From JBMYZL01 sp049610385 (GTDB taxonomy: Bacteria > Bacteroidota > Bacteroidia > Flavobacteriales_D > Sanyastnellaceae), in contig JBMYZL010000028.1 of NCBI GenBank assembly GCA_049610385.1, positions 1 through 20,726 on the forward strand: a DNA stretch of 20,726 nucleotides. Reading direction: 5' to 3'. The position numbers and the translations under genes are program-made. Shown piece after piece: positions 1-7,276 of this stretch (positions are counted from its first letter, which is position 1; each line of letters opens with the position of its first letter). The notes below the pieces were generated by a model. It saw only the letters and a list, made by a program, of their open reading frames with translations. It made no database searches and was not told where the DNA came from.

Positions 1-2756
1 TCTGGTGGCGTGACGTCAACAACAGAGACAGTCACCTCTGCGGATGCCTCGTTGCCGGCCAAGTCCGCGCTGTGGAACAAGTAAACAATTTCGAAGCCAC
101 CACAACAGAGTTCGGTCACCGTTGAATCGTACTCACAAGGCAAAATTCCGTCCTCTCCACTGGGCATGGCTTCACCACAATCCAGTTCAGGGAAGTAACA
201 GTCATCCATGCAAATGGGCAACTCGACGGTCCAATCTTCATATTCCACCAAGGTCAATGTGGTGTCTGAAGGCACCCACTGGAAATAGGGAGGGGTGGTG
301 TCCGCCACTGTGACCCAGGTGCTATCTGTAATCACATCTCCACAATCGTTTTCCGCTGTGTAGATGATTGAGGCCGTGAATTGAGCCGGGTAGAGATCGC
401 AATTGACGTAGGAGACATTGCAAAGAACTTCTAAGGTATCCCCATTGCAGCCACCAGCCAGTGCAGTGGGGGTGGGTTGAGATTCGCACCCCATCCATTC
501 GGTACATGCGAATGTCAGCGAGTCTGGAACAGAGACGAAATGAGGCCCCAGTGTGTCCAGCACGGTGATGGTCTGGTATACGGAATCTTGGTTCCCACAA
601 TCATCTTGTGCAAACCACCAACGTTCATAAACCGAATGGATACTGCAGTTGTCACCGGTGTAATCCACCAGCATCAAGGTGTCCGAAATCACTGTGCTGC
701 CACAGGAATCGAAAGCCAGGGCGGTATCCACGGGGAGAGGGAAACCGCAGAAGATGTTGGTGTCTTCTGGGATATGTACAAAATGTGGCGGCAGCGTGTC
801 AATGAATTGCACAGTCCAGATGGAATCTTGGGCATTGCCGCAGTTGTCCAGGGCTGTGAAGGTTCGGAACAGGGTGAAATTTCCAGCGCAATTTCCGGCT
901 GCAATCGAATCCACATGGCTGACGAACAAGCTGTCTGGGTCACAAGAATCATCGGTGATTTCGATCTGGTTTTCAAAGGATGAAAGGTCGTCCCATTGAC
1001 TACATGCCAAAACAGTGTCCGGCGGAAAAGAAGTGAAAAGGGGTGGAGTGACGTCCACAACTGTAATGGTGACTTGGGCTGTGGCTTCATTTCCAGCCAA
1101 GTCGTAGTGGCTGAAATGATACACAATTTCAAAACCACCGCAACACAGTGGAGTATATGTAGAATCGTACTCGCATGGAAGGGGAAGCAATGGCTCGCCA
1201 CCGGGCTCACCGGGCTCACCCGGCTCACCGGGTTCCCCCGGGCTTCCGAATCCGCCCCAGCCCGTTTCGCAGTCCAAATTGGGGACAAAACAAGTATCGT
1301 AACAAACCGGGATTTCCAGACTCCAATTGAGAAATTCCTCCAAGGTCATGGTCTCATCTGGTGGGATGAAAGTGAAGTATGGAGGTTCATTGTCGGTAAC
1401 ATGTACGGAGATGGTGTCTGAAAGGGCATTTCCGCATGAATCCACAGCATGATAGGCCAACAAAGCATCAAACACAGAAGGCATGCTGTCACAATCCAAA
1501 TAAATCACCTCGCAATTCACCTCTGCAGTGTCTCCTGCGCAACTAGAAATCGCAATTGGCAATGGAAAGGTCTCACATTCTGCCCAGTCCGAGCATTCGA
1601 TGGTCCCGCCTGCAGGCATCCCATAAAAGGCCAGATTGTCCAATTCTTCAACAGGAGTGGTCACCTCACAAATGCTCACATTTCCACAAGAATCGGTGGC
1701 GGTATAAGTCCGAATCCACTGCCCGCTGGGGCCACAACTGCCGGGGATGAATGCGGTGTCAAGGGTCAATTCAAAACCCGTACAATTGTCGACAACATTA
1801 GGTAAGAATAAGGGCAAGGAATCCTGGCAGAAAATGGGGTCCGTGTCTTGGCAGTTGAGAAAGACCGGCGGTTGTGAGTCGGTGAACTGAACCACCACCG
1901 TGGCCGTGTCAGCTCCGCAGTCATTGGAAATCACAAACTCATATACGAGGTCTTCTCCTTGGCATGCCGGCCATTCTGTGGGCTCACATGACGTCAAATC
2001 CACAATCAAATCACCGACACTGGCATAAGCCTCGCCGTCCAATGTCATGGACCAGGCGAACCAGCCTCCGAGGCCATTGTTGGTGTTGTGGGTGTTCGCC
2101 CCCATACCCACTTGGAAACCATAAATTTCACTGCTCGGGTTGTGAGCCAACGTGAAAGACCAATCTGCCGTGGGGGTTCCAGGAAGACCCGTGAGGGATG
2201 ATCCCAAGCTGTTCAACAGCAGATAATCCCAGGATTCAAAGTTGTTTGTCCCCAACGGGTCTTTGGCCAAACCACCACCAGCCGACCACGCTTGCCAGTC
2301 CAAATTCTGATCAAGCAAAATGTTGACCTCCAAGATGAGTTCTGGGTCCAATTCGTTGTTGACCAGACCCGTCACGACAATGTCCCCACTGGGCAAATGC
2401 TGAATGCCCAGAGGTGTGGTCCCTGTCAAAAAATAATCAGAGGGGGCAAACCCCAGTGCGGCCAGGCCGTTCAACCAAACCGCAAAGTCAGCACCGGGGC
2501 CGAATGCCGTGACACCGCCGCAATTGGGTTCACCCACCCCACCGGTCAGACCAGACAAGGATTCGAACATTGGCAAATCACAAGGATTGCTCCATGAGGG
2601 TATTTCAGGTGTGGTGAATGTGCCTCCACAAGACACATCGATGGTGTCGCTGTCGAGCGCGAATGACGGTGCACAACCCGTGCAGTCCACTTGGGCGGAG
2701 AGCACGCCCAAGCCCATAGACAGGGTGAGCGCAAAACAGCTGACCACAGTTTTCAT
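1..2756 (-). CDS. Large secreted HYR/Ig-like repeat protein, N-terminal part (runs off left edge)
   Basis: This frame is open from an ATG at 2756 to the left edge of the window with no stop, giving 918 residues of a longer protein. The N-terminus is a classic signal peptide: MKT, a hydrophobic core, then Ala-Gln near residues 21-22. Residues about 23-240 form a unique domain. After that come repeats of roughly 80-100 residues, each ending in a motif such as VxDxxPPxF and containing D(S/N)CGN and paired cysteines. This pattern is typical of HYR/Ig-like beta-sandwich repeats in Bacteroidota surface proteins. Residues about 384-572 and 749-918 are two copies of a longer module. Such proteins usually end in a T9SS sorting or gliding-associated domain, but that end lies outside the window, so export by T9SS is an inference. 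The likely role is surface adhesion or cell-envelope structure; no catalytic motif is seen. The gene is probably transcribed alone. Confidence 0.85.
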   Translation of the reverse strand, partial: MKTVVSCFALTLSMGLGVLSAQVDCTGCAPSFALDSDTIDVSCGGTFTTPEIPSWSNPCDLPMFESLSGLTGGVGEPNCGGVTAFGPGADFAVWLNGLAALGFAPSDYFLTGTTPLGIQHLPSGDIVVTGLVNNELDPELILEVNILLDQNLDWQAWSAGGGLAKDPLGTNNFESWDYLLLNSLGSSLTGLPGTPTADWSFTLAHNPSSEIYGFQVGMGANTHNTNNGLGGWFAWSMTLDGEAYASVGDLIVDLTSCEPTEWPACQGEDLVYEFVISNDCGADTATVVVQFTDSQPPVFLNCQDTDPIFCQDSLPLFLPNVVDNCTGFELTLDTAFIPGSCGPSGQWIRTYTATDSCGNVSICEVTTPVEELDNLAFYGMPAGGTIECSDWAECETFPLPIAISSCAGDTAEVNCEVIYLDCDSMPSVFDALLAYHAVDSCGNALSDTISVHVTDNEPPYFTFIPPDETMTLEEFLNWSLEIPVCYDTCFVPNLDCETGWGGFGSPGEPGEPGEPGEPGGEPLLPLPCEYDSTYTPLCCGGFEIVYHFSHYDLAGNEATAQVTITVVDVTPPLFTSFPPDTVLACSQWDDLSSFENQIEITDDSCDPDSLFVSHVDSIAAGNCAGNFTLFRTFTALDNCGNAQDSIWTVQFIDTLPPHFVHIPEDTNIFCGFPLPVDTALAFDSCGSTVISDTLMLVDYTGDNCSIHSVYERWWFAQDDCGNQDSVYQTITVLDTLGPHFVSVPDSLTFACTEWMGCESQPTPTALAGGCNGDTLEVLCNVSYVNCDLYPAQFTASIIYTAENDCGDVITDSTWVTVADTTPPYFQWVPSDTTLTLVEYEDWTVELPICMDDCYFPELDCGEAMPSGEDGILPCEYDSTVTELCCGGFEIVYLFHSADLAGNEASAEVTVSVVDVTPP
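3..512 (-). repeat. Duplicated cysteine-rich module, copy 2 (cut by window edge)
   Basis: This encodes residues about 749-918 of the large secreted protein. It repeats the order of landmarks in the copy at 1041-1607: an AC-EWMGCE start, GDTLEV, NDCGD, PPYF, then CEYDST, LCCGGFEIVY, DLAGNEA and VVDVTPP. The loop that carries Gly-Glu-Pro repeats in copy 1 is short here (GEAMPSGEDG). The window ends directly after VTPP, so further copies may follow. Confidence 0.75.
1041..1607 (-). repeat. Duplicated cysteine-rich module, copy 1
   Basis: This encodes residues about 384-572 of the large secreted protein. It begins at an EC-DWAEC-type segment, passes through GDTAEV, DSCGNA, PPYF and CEYDST, then LCCGGFEIVY and DLAGNEA, and ends at VVDVTPP. 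The same ordered landmarks recur in the copy at 3-512. The two copies are separated by about 175 residues holding two ordinary HYR-like repeats. This copy alone carries a Gly-Glu-Pro run in the loop before CEYDST. Confidence 0.75.
1191..1247 (-). repeat. 9-bp tandem repeat coding for a collagen-like Gly-Glu-Pro run
   Basis: About four tandem 9-bp units (1201-1236 on the plus strand, form ccgggctca with small changes) encode repeated Gly-Glu-Pro triplets at residues about 504-522 of the large secreted protein. The run starts GSPGEPGEP and ends GGEP. Tandem units of a length divisible by three can expand or contract without breaking the frame. Confidence 0.85.
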
Positions 2757-2770
2757 CACCTACGAAAATA

Positions 2771-2799
2771 CAAAATTATCAAGGATGCTATGTTGAAAA
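2771..2799 (-). promoter_or_regulatory. Candidate Bacteroidota-type promoter for the large secreted repeat protein
   Basis: On the minus strand TAATTTTG (2778 to 2771) matches the Bacteroidota -7 consensus TAnnTTTG in every fixed position. A TTTT at 2799-2796, 17 bases upstream, is a near match to the -33 TTTG/TTG element. The predicted transcript would start about 10 bases before the ATG at 2756. The surrounding 91-base gap is AT-rich and holds no gene. The match is by eye only. Confidence 0.45.
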
Positions 2800-2847
2800 C
2801 CTGACTCTGCTAAAAAAACACTGTTTTTCAAAGGGTTATGATGCAAG

Positions 2848-3636
2848 TCAAGTGCCTCGCGTGTCCATTAGGCCTTGTTGAATCATGTGGTGATGCAGGG
2901 CGATTCCAGCGGCCACACTGACATTCAAACTGCCCGTCGTTCCGACCATCGGGATTTTGAGTAAGGTTTGGCATTTTCTCATGCTTTCCTCAGAGAGTCC
3001 CTGACCTTCGTCCCCCAAGATCCATGCAATGGGCCCCTCAGCTGCGAAGGTTGATAAAGTGTGCTCGGCCTTTTCAGTCATTCCCACGGTTTGGAATCCA
3101 TTCGTATGCAAATAATCCAAGCCATTGTCAACTGAATCCACACGCGCAACGGGGATGCGCAAGAGGGCGCCTGAACTCGATTTGATTGCATCTTCTCGCA
3201 GGGGGGCGACGCCAGAATGCGGCACAATCAGGGCGGTCAATCCAAAACATTCTGCAGAACGTGCAATCGCTCCAATGTTCCGGACATCCGTGACGCCATC
3301 TACCATCAACACATGGGGAGTGCGCCCAGTTTCCCACGATTGAGCAATCAACTCATCCAAAGGTTGGAATGCAATGGGTGAGATGAAGCCCACAATTCCT
3401 TGGTGATTTTTCAGGGTCAGTTTGTCCAGTTTTGCCTTCGGAACGCGGAGAATAGGCACATTGGCCTTTTGGGCCAAACCCAACAATTCTCCGGCCCGGT
3501 CGTCACGCGCTTCACGATTCAAAAGAATGCGATCAATGGACTTTCCCGCTTGCAAGGCTTCCAAGATGGGATGCCAGCCGATCAACAGGGATTTTTCTTT
3601 GGGCCGTTTCGGGCCGGTGTAGGGTGTGGTTTTCAT
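2848..3636 (-). CDS. rlmB: 23S rRNA (guanosine-2'-O-)-methyltransferase RlmB, TrmH/SpoU family
   Basis: The 262-residue product is predicted to methylate the 2'-OH of a 23S rRNA guanosine (G2251 in E. coli numbering) using S-adenosylmethionine. The N-terminal part (LLIGWHPILEAL, residues about 17-28) matches the RNA-binding substrate domain. The C-terminal SPOUT knot shows all three signatures: motif 1 NIGAIARSAECFG (120-132), motif 2 ILGDEGQGLS (206-215) and motif 3 with GSLNVSVAAGIAL (235-247). Length fits the family. The ATG at 3636 is preferred over a TTG one codon upstream. It is the last gene of a minus-strand run, 24 bases after the GWxTD gene, so co-transcription is likely. Another TrmH-type substrate is possible, but RlmB is the best fit. 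Confidence 0.9.
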   Translation of the reverse strand: MKTTPYTGPKRPKEKSLLIGWHPILEALQAGKSIDRILLNREARDDRAGELLGLAQKANVPILRVPKAKLDKLTLKNHQGIVGFISPIAFQPLDELIAQSWETGRTPHVLMVDGVTDVRNIGAIARSAECFGLTALIVPHSGVAPLREDAIKSSSGALLRIPVARVDSVDNGLDYLHTNGFQTVGMTEKAEHTLSTFAAEGPIAWILGDEGQGLSEESMRKCQTLLKIPMVGTTGSLNVSVAAGIALHHHMIQQGLMDTRGT

Positions 3637-3660
3637 CAATTCTTGGGTAGGTTGAACGGC

Positions 3661-4884
3661 TCAATCGCCTCGGATTCGTCCATTGCGCCAGCTCGTGACC
3701 ATCCGGTCCCACGCTGCACGGTAGGTGATGCTTCGATCCAATTCAAAATCATTGTCATCCAATCCGTTCGATATTTTGTTGAACCGGAAAGTGATGGCGT
3801 TGGGTGTTCCTTCTTCGCCGTAAACCCACCATTCTTGGTCGTTGTATTTGCGAACCTTCGAAGGAACACCAAAGACAATGTGCACCATGCCACGGTCTGT
3901 CCTCCATCCTTCTTGGAGACCCGAGAAATACTGATTAGCCTCTTCTACACGGTCGTAAAAGATTCTGATGAGTTCCTTGGCTCGAGCCGGATCATCTGCG
4001 CAATCGAGCCAAAATCTATCCAATGCGGCTTTCGGGTCATCACTGGATGTCATCCGCTCATATTCCGCTCGACTCGTGATGTATCGACTGCATTCAATCA
4101 AGTCTGTCACCTTTCGTGTGTGTGGAAAATCGGGTCGGCGACCATGTAAAACAATGGCGGATTTGTAGGATCCGTCTGGGGTTTTGTTGCTACAGACCAA
4201 ACTCGATTCCCCAACTTCAACCATCAGCAATCCGGTTCCAGAAGCGGATAGGAACTGGGGCTCCCCGAAAGCCAGGGAATCCTTCTGATTTCGCGAAACG
4301 GAGAAAGGTGGTGAGGGCAAAGAAGGGCTGATTCGCACGTATTGCAGTTGCCAGTCGGAATGGGGGATAGCGGCTATGGCCAAGCTGGTGTTTTGGGCGA
4401 TTTGGTTGGAAGCCACAGGCCATCCATCCGCATAGAACACGGGCAGGGATGCCACAGTGGACAAGGCCACAGAGGTGCCCCGATGCACATCTGCTAAAGA
4501 ACCAGATAAAGTCGGCAACAACCAAGATGCCGAGTCCATGGGCCAAGTGATTTGGAGGCGCCAGGTTTCTTGTGCATCTGTCGCCAGCGTGTCGGTCCAC
4601 TCCGCATATTGGGACCCCAATGTCAATCCGATACGCGAGACAAAAGGCGCTTCCGGCTCTTCTCGCAGATAAAGAAGTTCTGGCCGTTTGACGGCGAGAA
4701 ACAAGTCCACGGAATCATTGGTTCCATGTGGCAGCACCTGAAACTCCGGGTGGAGGATGCGGGCATCATCGTCATAGGGCCGCTTGTCTTTGGAAGAGGC
4801 GAGGGGTAGACTTGGGGTGCATTGGAGCCAAATCGCCAAGCCCATGGTCATGACCGACCAAACCCCGAAAGAGCTGCCTTTCAT
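3661..4884 (-). CDS. GWxTD domain-containing envelope protein
   Basis: This 407-residue protein carries the family signature GWRTDRGMVHIVFG near residues 326-339, followed by EWWVYG. This is the GWxTD domain, found in Bacteroidota and a few other phyla, whose biochemical role is not established. The N-terminus has a hydrophobic stretch (residues about 8-20) ending at a cysteine (WLQC). It may be a lipoprotein signal, but the residue before the cysteine is Gln rather than the usual Gly or Ala, so lipidation is uncertain. The ATG at 4884 is chosen over an in-frame TTG at 4896 because it overlaps the OsmC stop as ATGA, the usual sign of translational coupling. The neighbours are an OsmC-like gene upstream and rlmB downstream. 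Confidence 0.85.
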   Translation of the reverse strand: MKGSSFGVWSVMTMGLAIWLQCTPSLPLASSKDKRPYDDDARILHPEFQVLPHGTNDSVDLFLAVKRPELLYLREEPEAPFVSRIGLTLGSQYAEWTDTLATDAQETWRLQITWPMDSASWLLPTLSGSLADVHRGTSVALSTVASLPVFYADGWPVASNQIAQNTSLAIAAIPHSDWQLQYVRISPSLPSPPFSVSRNQKDSLAFGEPQFLSASGTGLLMVEVGESSLVCSNKTPDGSYKSAIVLHGRRPDFPHTRKVTDLIECSRYITSRAEYERMTSSDDPKAALDRFWLDCADDPARAKELIRIFYDRVEEANQYFSGLQEGWRTDRGMVHIVFGVPSKVRKYNDQEWWVYGEEGTPNAITFRFNKISNGLDDNDFELDRSITYRAAWDRMVTSWRNGRIRGD

Positions 4885-5306
4885 GCGTCCATCCAATTCA
4901 GGTCCAACAGAATTTCACAATCTGGGTGGAGGGATTTGGCCACAGGGCAAGTTTCAGCGGCACGTCGGATGCGGGTTCGATTGGCTGGCAAGTCCCAAGT
5001 GGGGTCGAGTTGAATGTCCATTCGGACCTCAACCTGGGCAATTCGGCGGGGTTGGTCGCGCATCACTTTGCTCACCAGGGCGCGCATATTTGGTGGCGGA
5101 AATCCCCAGTCTTTGCACCGAATGCCGATGATGGTCATCATGCAAGAAGCCACGGATGTGGCCACCAAATCGGTGGGGGAGAACTTTTCTCCACGACCGT
5201 GATTGTCCAGAGGGGCGTCGGTTTCGATGCGGGTTGAACTCGCCAAGTGCGTCATTTCTGTGCGCAAAGACCCGACATATTGAATTGAAAATGCGTCTTT
5301 TCCCAT
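4881..5306 (-). CDS. OsmC family (YhfA-like) protein
   Basis: This 141-residue protein belongs to the OsmC/Ohr fold family, which includes thiol-dependent hydroperoxide reductases. The two expected cysteines are present: C55 in SVASCMMTI on the central helix and C120 in AETCPVAKSLHP. The segment GEKFSPTDLVATS (about 39-51) is typical of the YhfA-like subgroup. Members of that subgroup are often annotated only as OsmC family, so peroxide reduction is likely rather than shown. It is the first gene of the minus-strand run with the GWxTD gene and rlmB, and its stop overlaps the next start by four bases. The start is an ATG at 5306, 98 bases from the divergent gene at 5405. Confidence 0.88.
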   Translation of the reverse strand: MGKDAFSIQYVGSLRTEMTHLASSTRIETDAPLDNHGRGEKFSPTDLVATSVASCMMTIIGIRCKDWGFPPPNMRALVSKVMRDQPRRIAQVEVRMDIQLDPTWDLPANRTRIRRAAETCPVAKSLHPDCEILLDLNWMDA

Positions 5307-5333
5307 GACCTTTCAAACGCGAAGTTCGGCAAT

Positions 5334-5361
5334 CTGTTTCGAGGAACATGCGTTACCTTTG
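5334..5361 (+). promoter_or_regulatory. Candidate Bacteroidota-type promoter before the outer-membrane protein and lipA
   Basis: TACCTTTG at 5354-5361 fits TAnnTTTG fully. CTG at 5334-5336 (TCTG if one base more is counted) lies 17 bases upstream as a weak -33 element. The implied start of transcription, roughly 5366-5370, would place an in-frame GTG at 5366 at or before the first transcribed base, which supports the ATG at 5405 as the real start of the next gene. Confidence 0.45.
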
Positions 5362-5404
5362 AGTCGTGTTATCAACAAGTGCTTTTCGTCGGTTTTCTTT
5401 CACA

Positions 5405-6205
5405 ATGGGTACAAAGGCTTGGAGGGCCTTGTACCTCGTTTTGGCGTTGGGGATGTCCGGAGTCGCAGGATGGCACGAACTGCATGCGCAGGAACAGGCA
5501 ACTGGAGAGTCCTCGGTTTACGGCGCGACATCAGGGCCTGCCGTTTTGACAACAGATGAATTGTTCGCTGGATTGACTTTGCACACCCAAGGGGCTGGAA
5601 TTTCACTCCGACGGGCCGTTTTCAAAAACGCCGAGAAGGCCCGATTGTGGGGGGTAGATTTGGTCTACTTGCGCCATCCGAAAGAGGAAAAAACCACCAA
5701 TCCAGCTTATGAGGACGGCCGTCCCTATGTCTACGGAAAGGTGAACGCCTTTCATTTGTTCCGCTTGCTGACAGGAGGCCAAGCATTCCATTCGGTCAAG
5801 CTGCGCCACGATGCTGTGCGGTTTGCAACGTCATGGAATTTGGGGCCGAGCATCGGTTTGTTGAAGCCGGTTTATTTGCTCATCGGATATACCGATATTC
5901 CTTACGATTACCTGGCGACGGAGCGTTACGACCCGAATGAGCACTATTCAGATGACATTTATGGCGCAGCACCTTGGAGCAATGGACTGGACGAAATCGG
6001 GTTTGTGCCAGGCCTCCACGCCAGCTACTCTTTGGACTTTGAATATGGAACGGTGCGCGAGGAGCCGAGATCTTTTAGTGTCGGTGCTGCAGTCGATGGA
6101 TTTTTATGGCAACCTGAAATCATCGCCAATCGCTATGAACAGAATCGCCTCGTATTTGTCACATTGTTTGCGCGGATCGAGGTGGGTAAACGGTGGACCG
6201 ATTGA
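5405..6205 (+). CDS. Predicted secreted/outer-membrane protein of unknown function
   Basis: This 266-residue protein is not one I can name. It begins with a clear signal peptide (basic MGTKAWR, a hydrophobic core, then HELHA-Q with cleavage near residue 28). The mature part is rich in alternating aromatic and hydrophobic residues and ends in strand-like segments (LVFVTLFARIEVGKRW), as expected for a small outer-membrane beta-barrel. I see no catalytic motif. An in-frame GTG at 5366 would add 13 residues ahead of the signal peptide; the ATG at 5405 gives a conventional signal and lies about 35 bases after a promoter-like box. It ends 37 bases before lipA on the same strand, so the two may share a transcript, but no functional link to lipoylation is evident. 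Confidence 0.75.
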   Translation: MGTKAWRALYLVLALGMSGVAGWHELHAQEQATGESSVYGATSGPAVLTTDELFAGLTLHTQGAGISLRRAVFKNAEKARLWGVDLVYLRHPKEEKTTNPAYEDGRPYVYGKVNAFHLFRLLTGGQAFHSVKLRHDAVRFATSWNLGPSIGLLKPVYLLIGYTDIPYDYLATERYDPNEHYSDDIYGAAPWSNGLDEIGFVPGLHASYSLDFEYGTVREEPRSFSVGAAVDGFLWQPEIIANRYEQNRLVFVTLFARIEVGKRWTD

Positions 6206-6242
6206 TTCATCCGGTGCTGAGTTGCGCATTGAAGCTTGAACC

Positions 6243-7133
6243 ATGACGAAGAATTTGCCCGAAGAACAGAAAGCGAACCTGACCCCAGGTGCACGGGTAC
6301 CGAAGCCCAAATGGTTGCGCGTCAAGTTGCCAACAGGTGAAAGCTACCGGAAGGTGCGAGCCTTGGTAGACGAACACAAACTTCACACCATTTGCGAGAG
6401 CGGACATTGCCCGAACATGGGAGAGTGCTGGGGAGAGGGAACGGCGACCTTTATGATTCTGGGGAACATTTGCACCCGCAGTTGCGGATTTTGCAATGTG
6501 GCCACAGGAAAACCCCTTGAAGCGGACCTCTTTGAACCTGGACGCGTGGCGCAATCGGTGAAATTGATGGGCGTGAAACATGCAGTCATCACATCAGTGG
6601 ACAGAGACGATCTGGCGGATGGTGGCTCCGAAATATGGGCCATGACCGTGAGGGCCATCCGCGAGCAGAGCCCTGGAACAACCCTCGAAACGTTGATTCC
6701 AGATTTCGCAGGCAAGTGGGAAAACTTGGCGCGAATCATTGGGGTAGCTCCAGAAATCGTTTCGCACAATTTGGAAACTGTGCGTCGTCTGACAAAGCAG
6801 GTGCGGATTCAGGCCAAATACGACCGAAGCCTCGAAGTTTTGCGCCGTTTGCACCAAGGCGGGATGCGAACAAAATCAGGCGTCATGCTCGGCTTGGGCG
6901 AAACCCGGGACGAGGTGTTGGAGACCATGGAAGATCTGCGCAGCGTAGATTGCCAAATCTTGACTTTGGGCCAATACCTCCAACCCACGCCCAAACATTT
7001 GCCCGTTCAGGAATTCATTCATCCCGATGCTTTTGCGGCCTATAAAACCATCGGTTTGGAAATGGGATTTCGCTATGTCGAGAGCGGACCATTGGTCCGG
7101 TCCAGTTACCGAGCTGAGAAGCATTTGGTCTGA
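6243..7133 (+). CDS. lipA: Lipoyl synthase LipA
   Basis: The 296-residue product is predicted to insert two sulfur atoms into octanoyl groups on lipoyl-domain proteins (E2 subunits, GcvH), a radical SAM reaction in the cytoplasm. Both iron-sulfur cluster motifs are intact. The auxiliary cluster is CX4CX5C, with C51, C56 and C62 in CESGHCPNMGEC. The radical SAM cluster is CX3CX2C, with C77, C81 and C84 in CTRSCGFC. The family RSSY signature near the C-terminus (residues 286-289) supplies the serine ligand of the auxiliary cluster. Length is normal for the family. The ATG at 6243 has no strong ribosome-binding site, as is common in this phylum. No lipB is seen in the window. Confidence 0.97.
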   Translation: MTKNLPEEQKANLTPGARVPKPKWLRVKLPTGESYRKVRALVDEHKLHTICESGHCPNMGECWGEGTATFMILGNICTRSCGFCNVATGKPLEADLFEPGRVAQSVKLMGVKHAVITSVDRDDLADGGSEIWAMTVRAIREQSPGTTLETLIPDFAGKWENLARIIGVAPEIVSHNLETVRRLTKQVRIQAKYDRSLEVLRRLHQGGMRTKSGVMLGLGETRDEVLETMEDLRSVDCQILTLGQYLQPTPKHLPVQEFIHPDAFAAYKTIGLEMGFRYVESGPLVRSSYRAEKHLV

Positions 7134-7192
7134 GATTTTTCGTTGCCCAGCACATTCGATTTCAGGTTCATTCTCTTGGTCTTTCGTTTCGT

Positions 7193-7214
7193 TCCCATTG
7201 TGACACAAATGGGA
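7193..7214. other. Inverted repeat between lipA and the T9SS protein gene
   Basis: TCCCATT at 7193-7199 and AATGGGA at 7208-7214 are perfect complements around an 8-base centre that itself contains TGTGACACA. It lies 60 bases after the lipA stop and 63 bases before the ATG at 7277. No run of T follows on the plus strand, so it is not a standard intrinsic terminator. It could be an operator or a bidirectional hairpin. The rest of the 143-base gap shows only a weak -7-like TAACTTTC at 7238-7245 with no -33 element. Confidence 0.4.
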
Positions 7215-7276
7215 CGAAAAAGCGACGGCTTTTGTTGTAACTTTCCGGCCTACCTGAGTCAGACTAATCTGAAACC

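Noticed and set aside
477..1421. Plus-strand open frames of 168 and 141 codons (477-983, 996-1421)
   Set aside because: They lie antisense to the continuous minus-strand frame of the HYR-repeat protein. They have no recognisable domain, and their composition is that of the reverse strand.
2816..2830. AT-rich symmetric stretch around AAAAACACTGTTTTT after rlmB, as a terminator
   Set aside because: The symmetric arms leave a one-base loop and few G-C pairs, so no stable terminator hairpin can form.
3400..4149. Plus-strand open frame of 249 codons
   Set aside because: It crosses rlmB and the GWxTD gene in antisense, spanning their junction, and shows no family motif.
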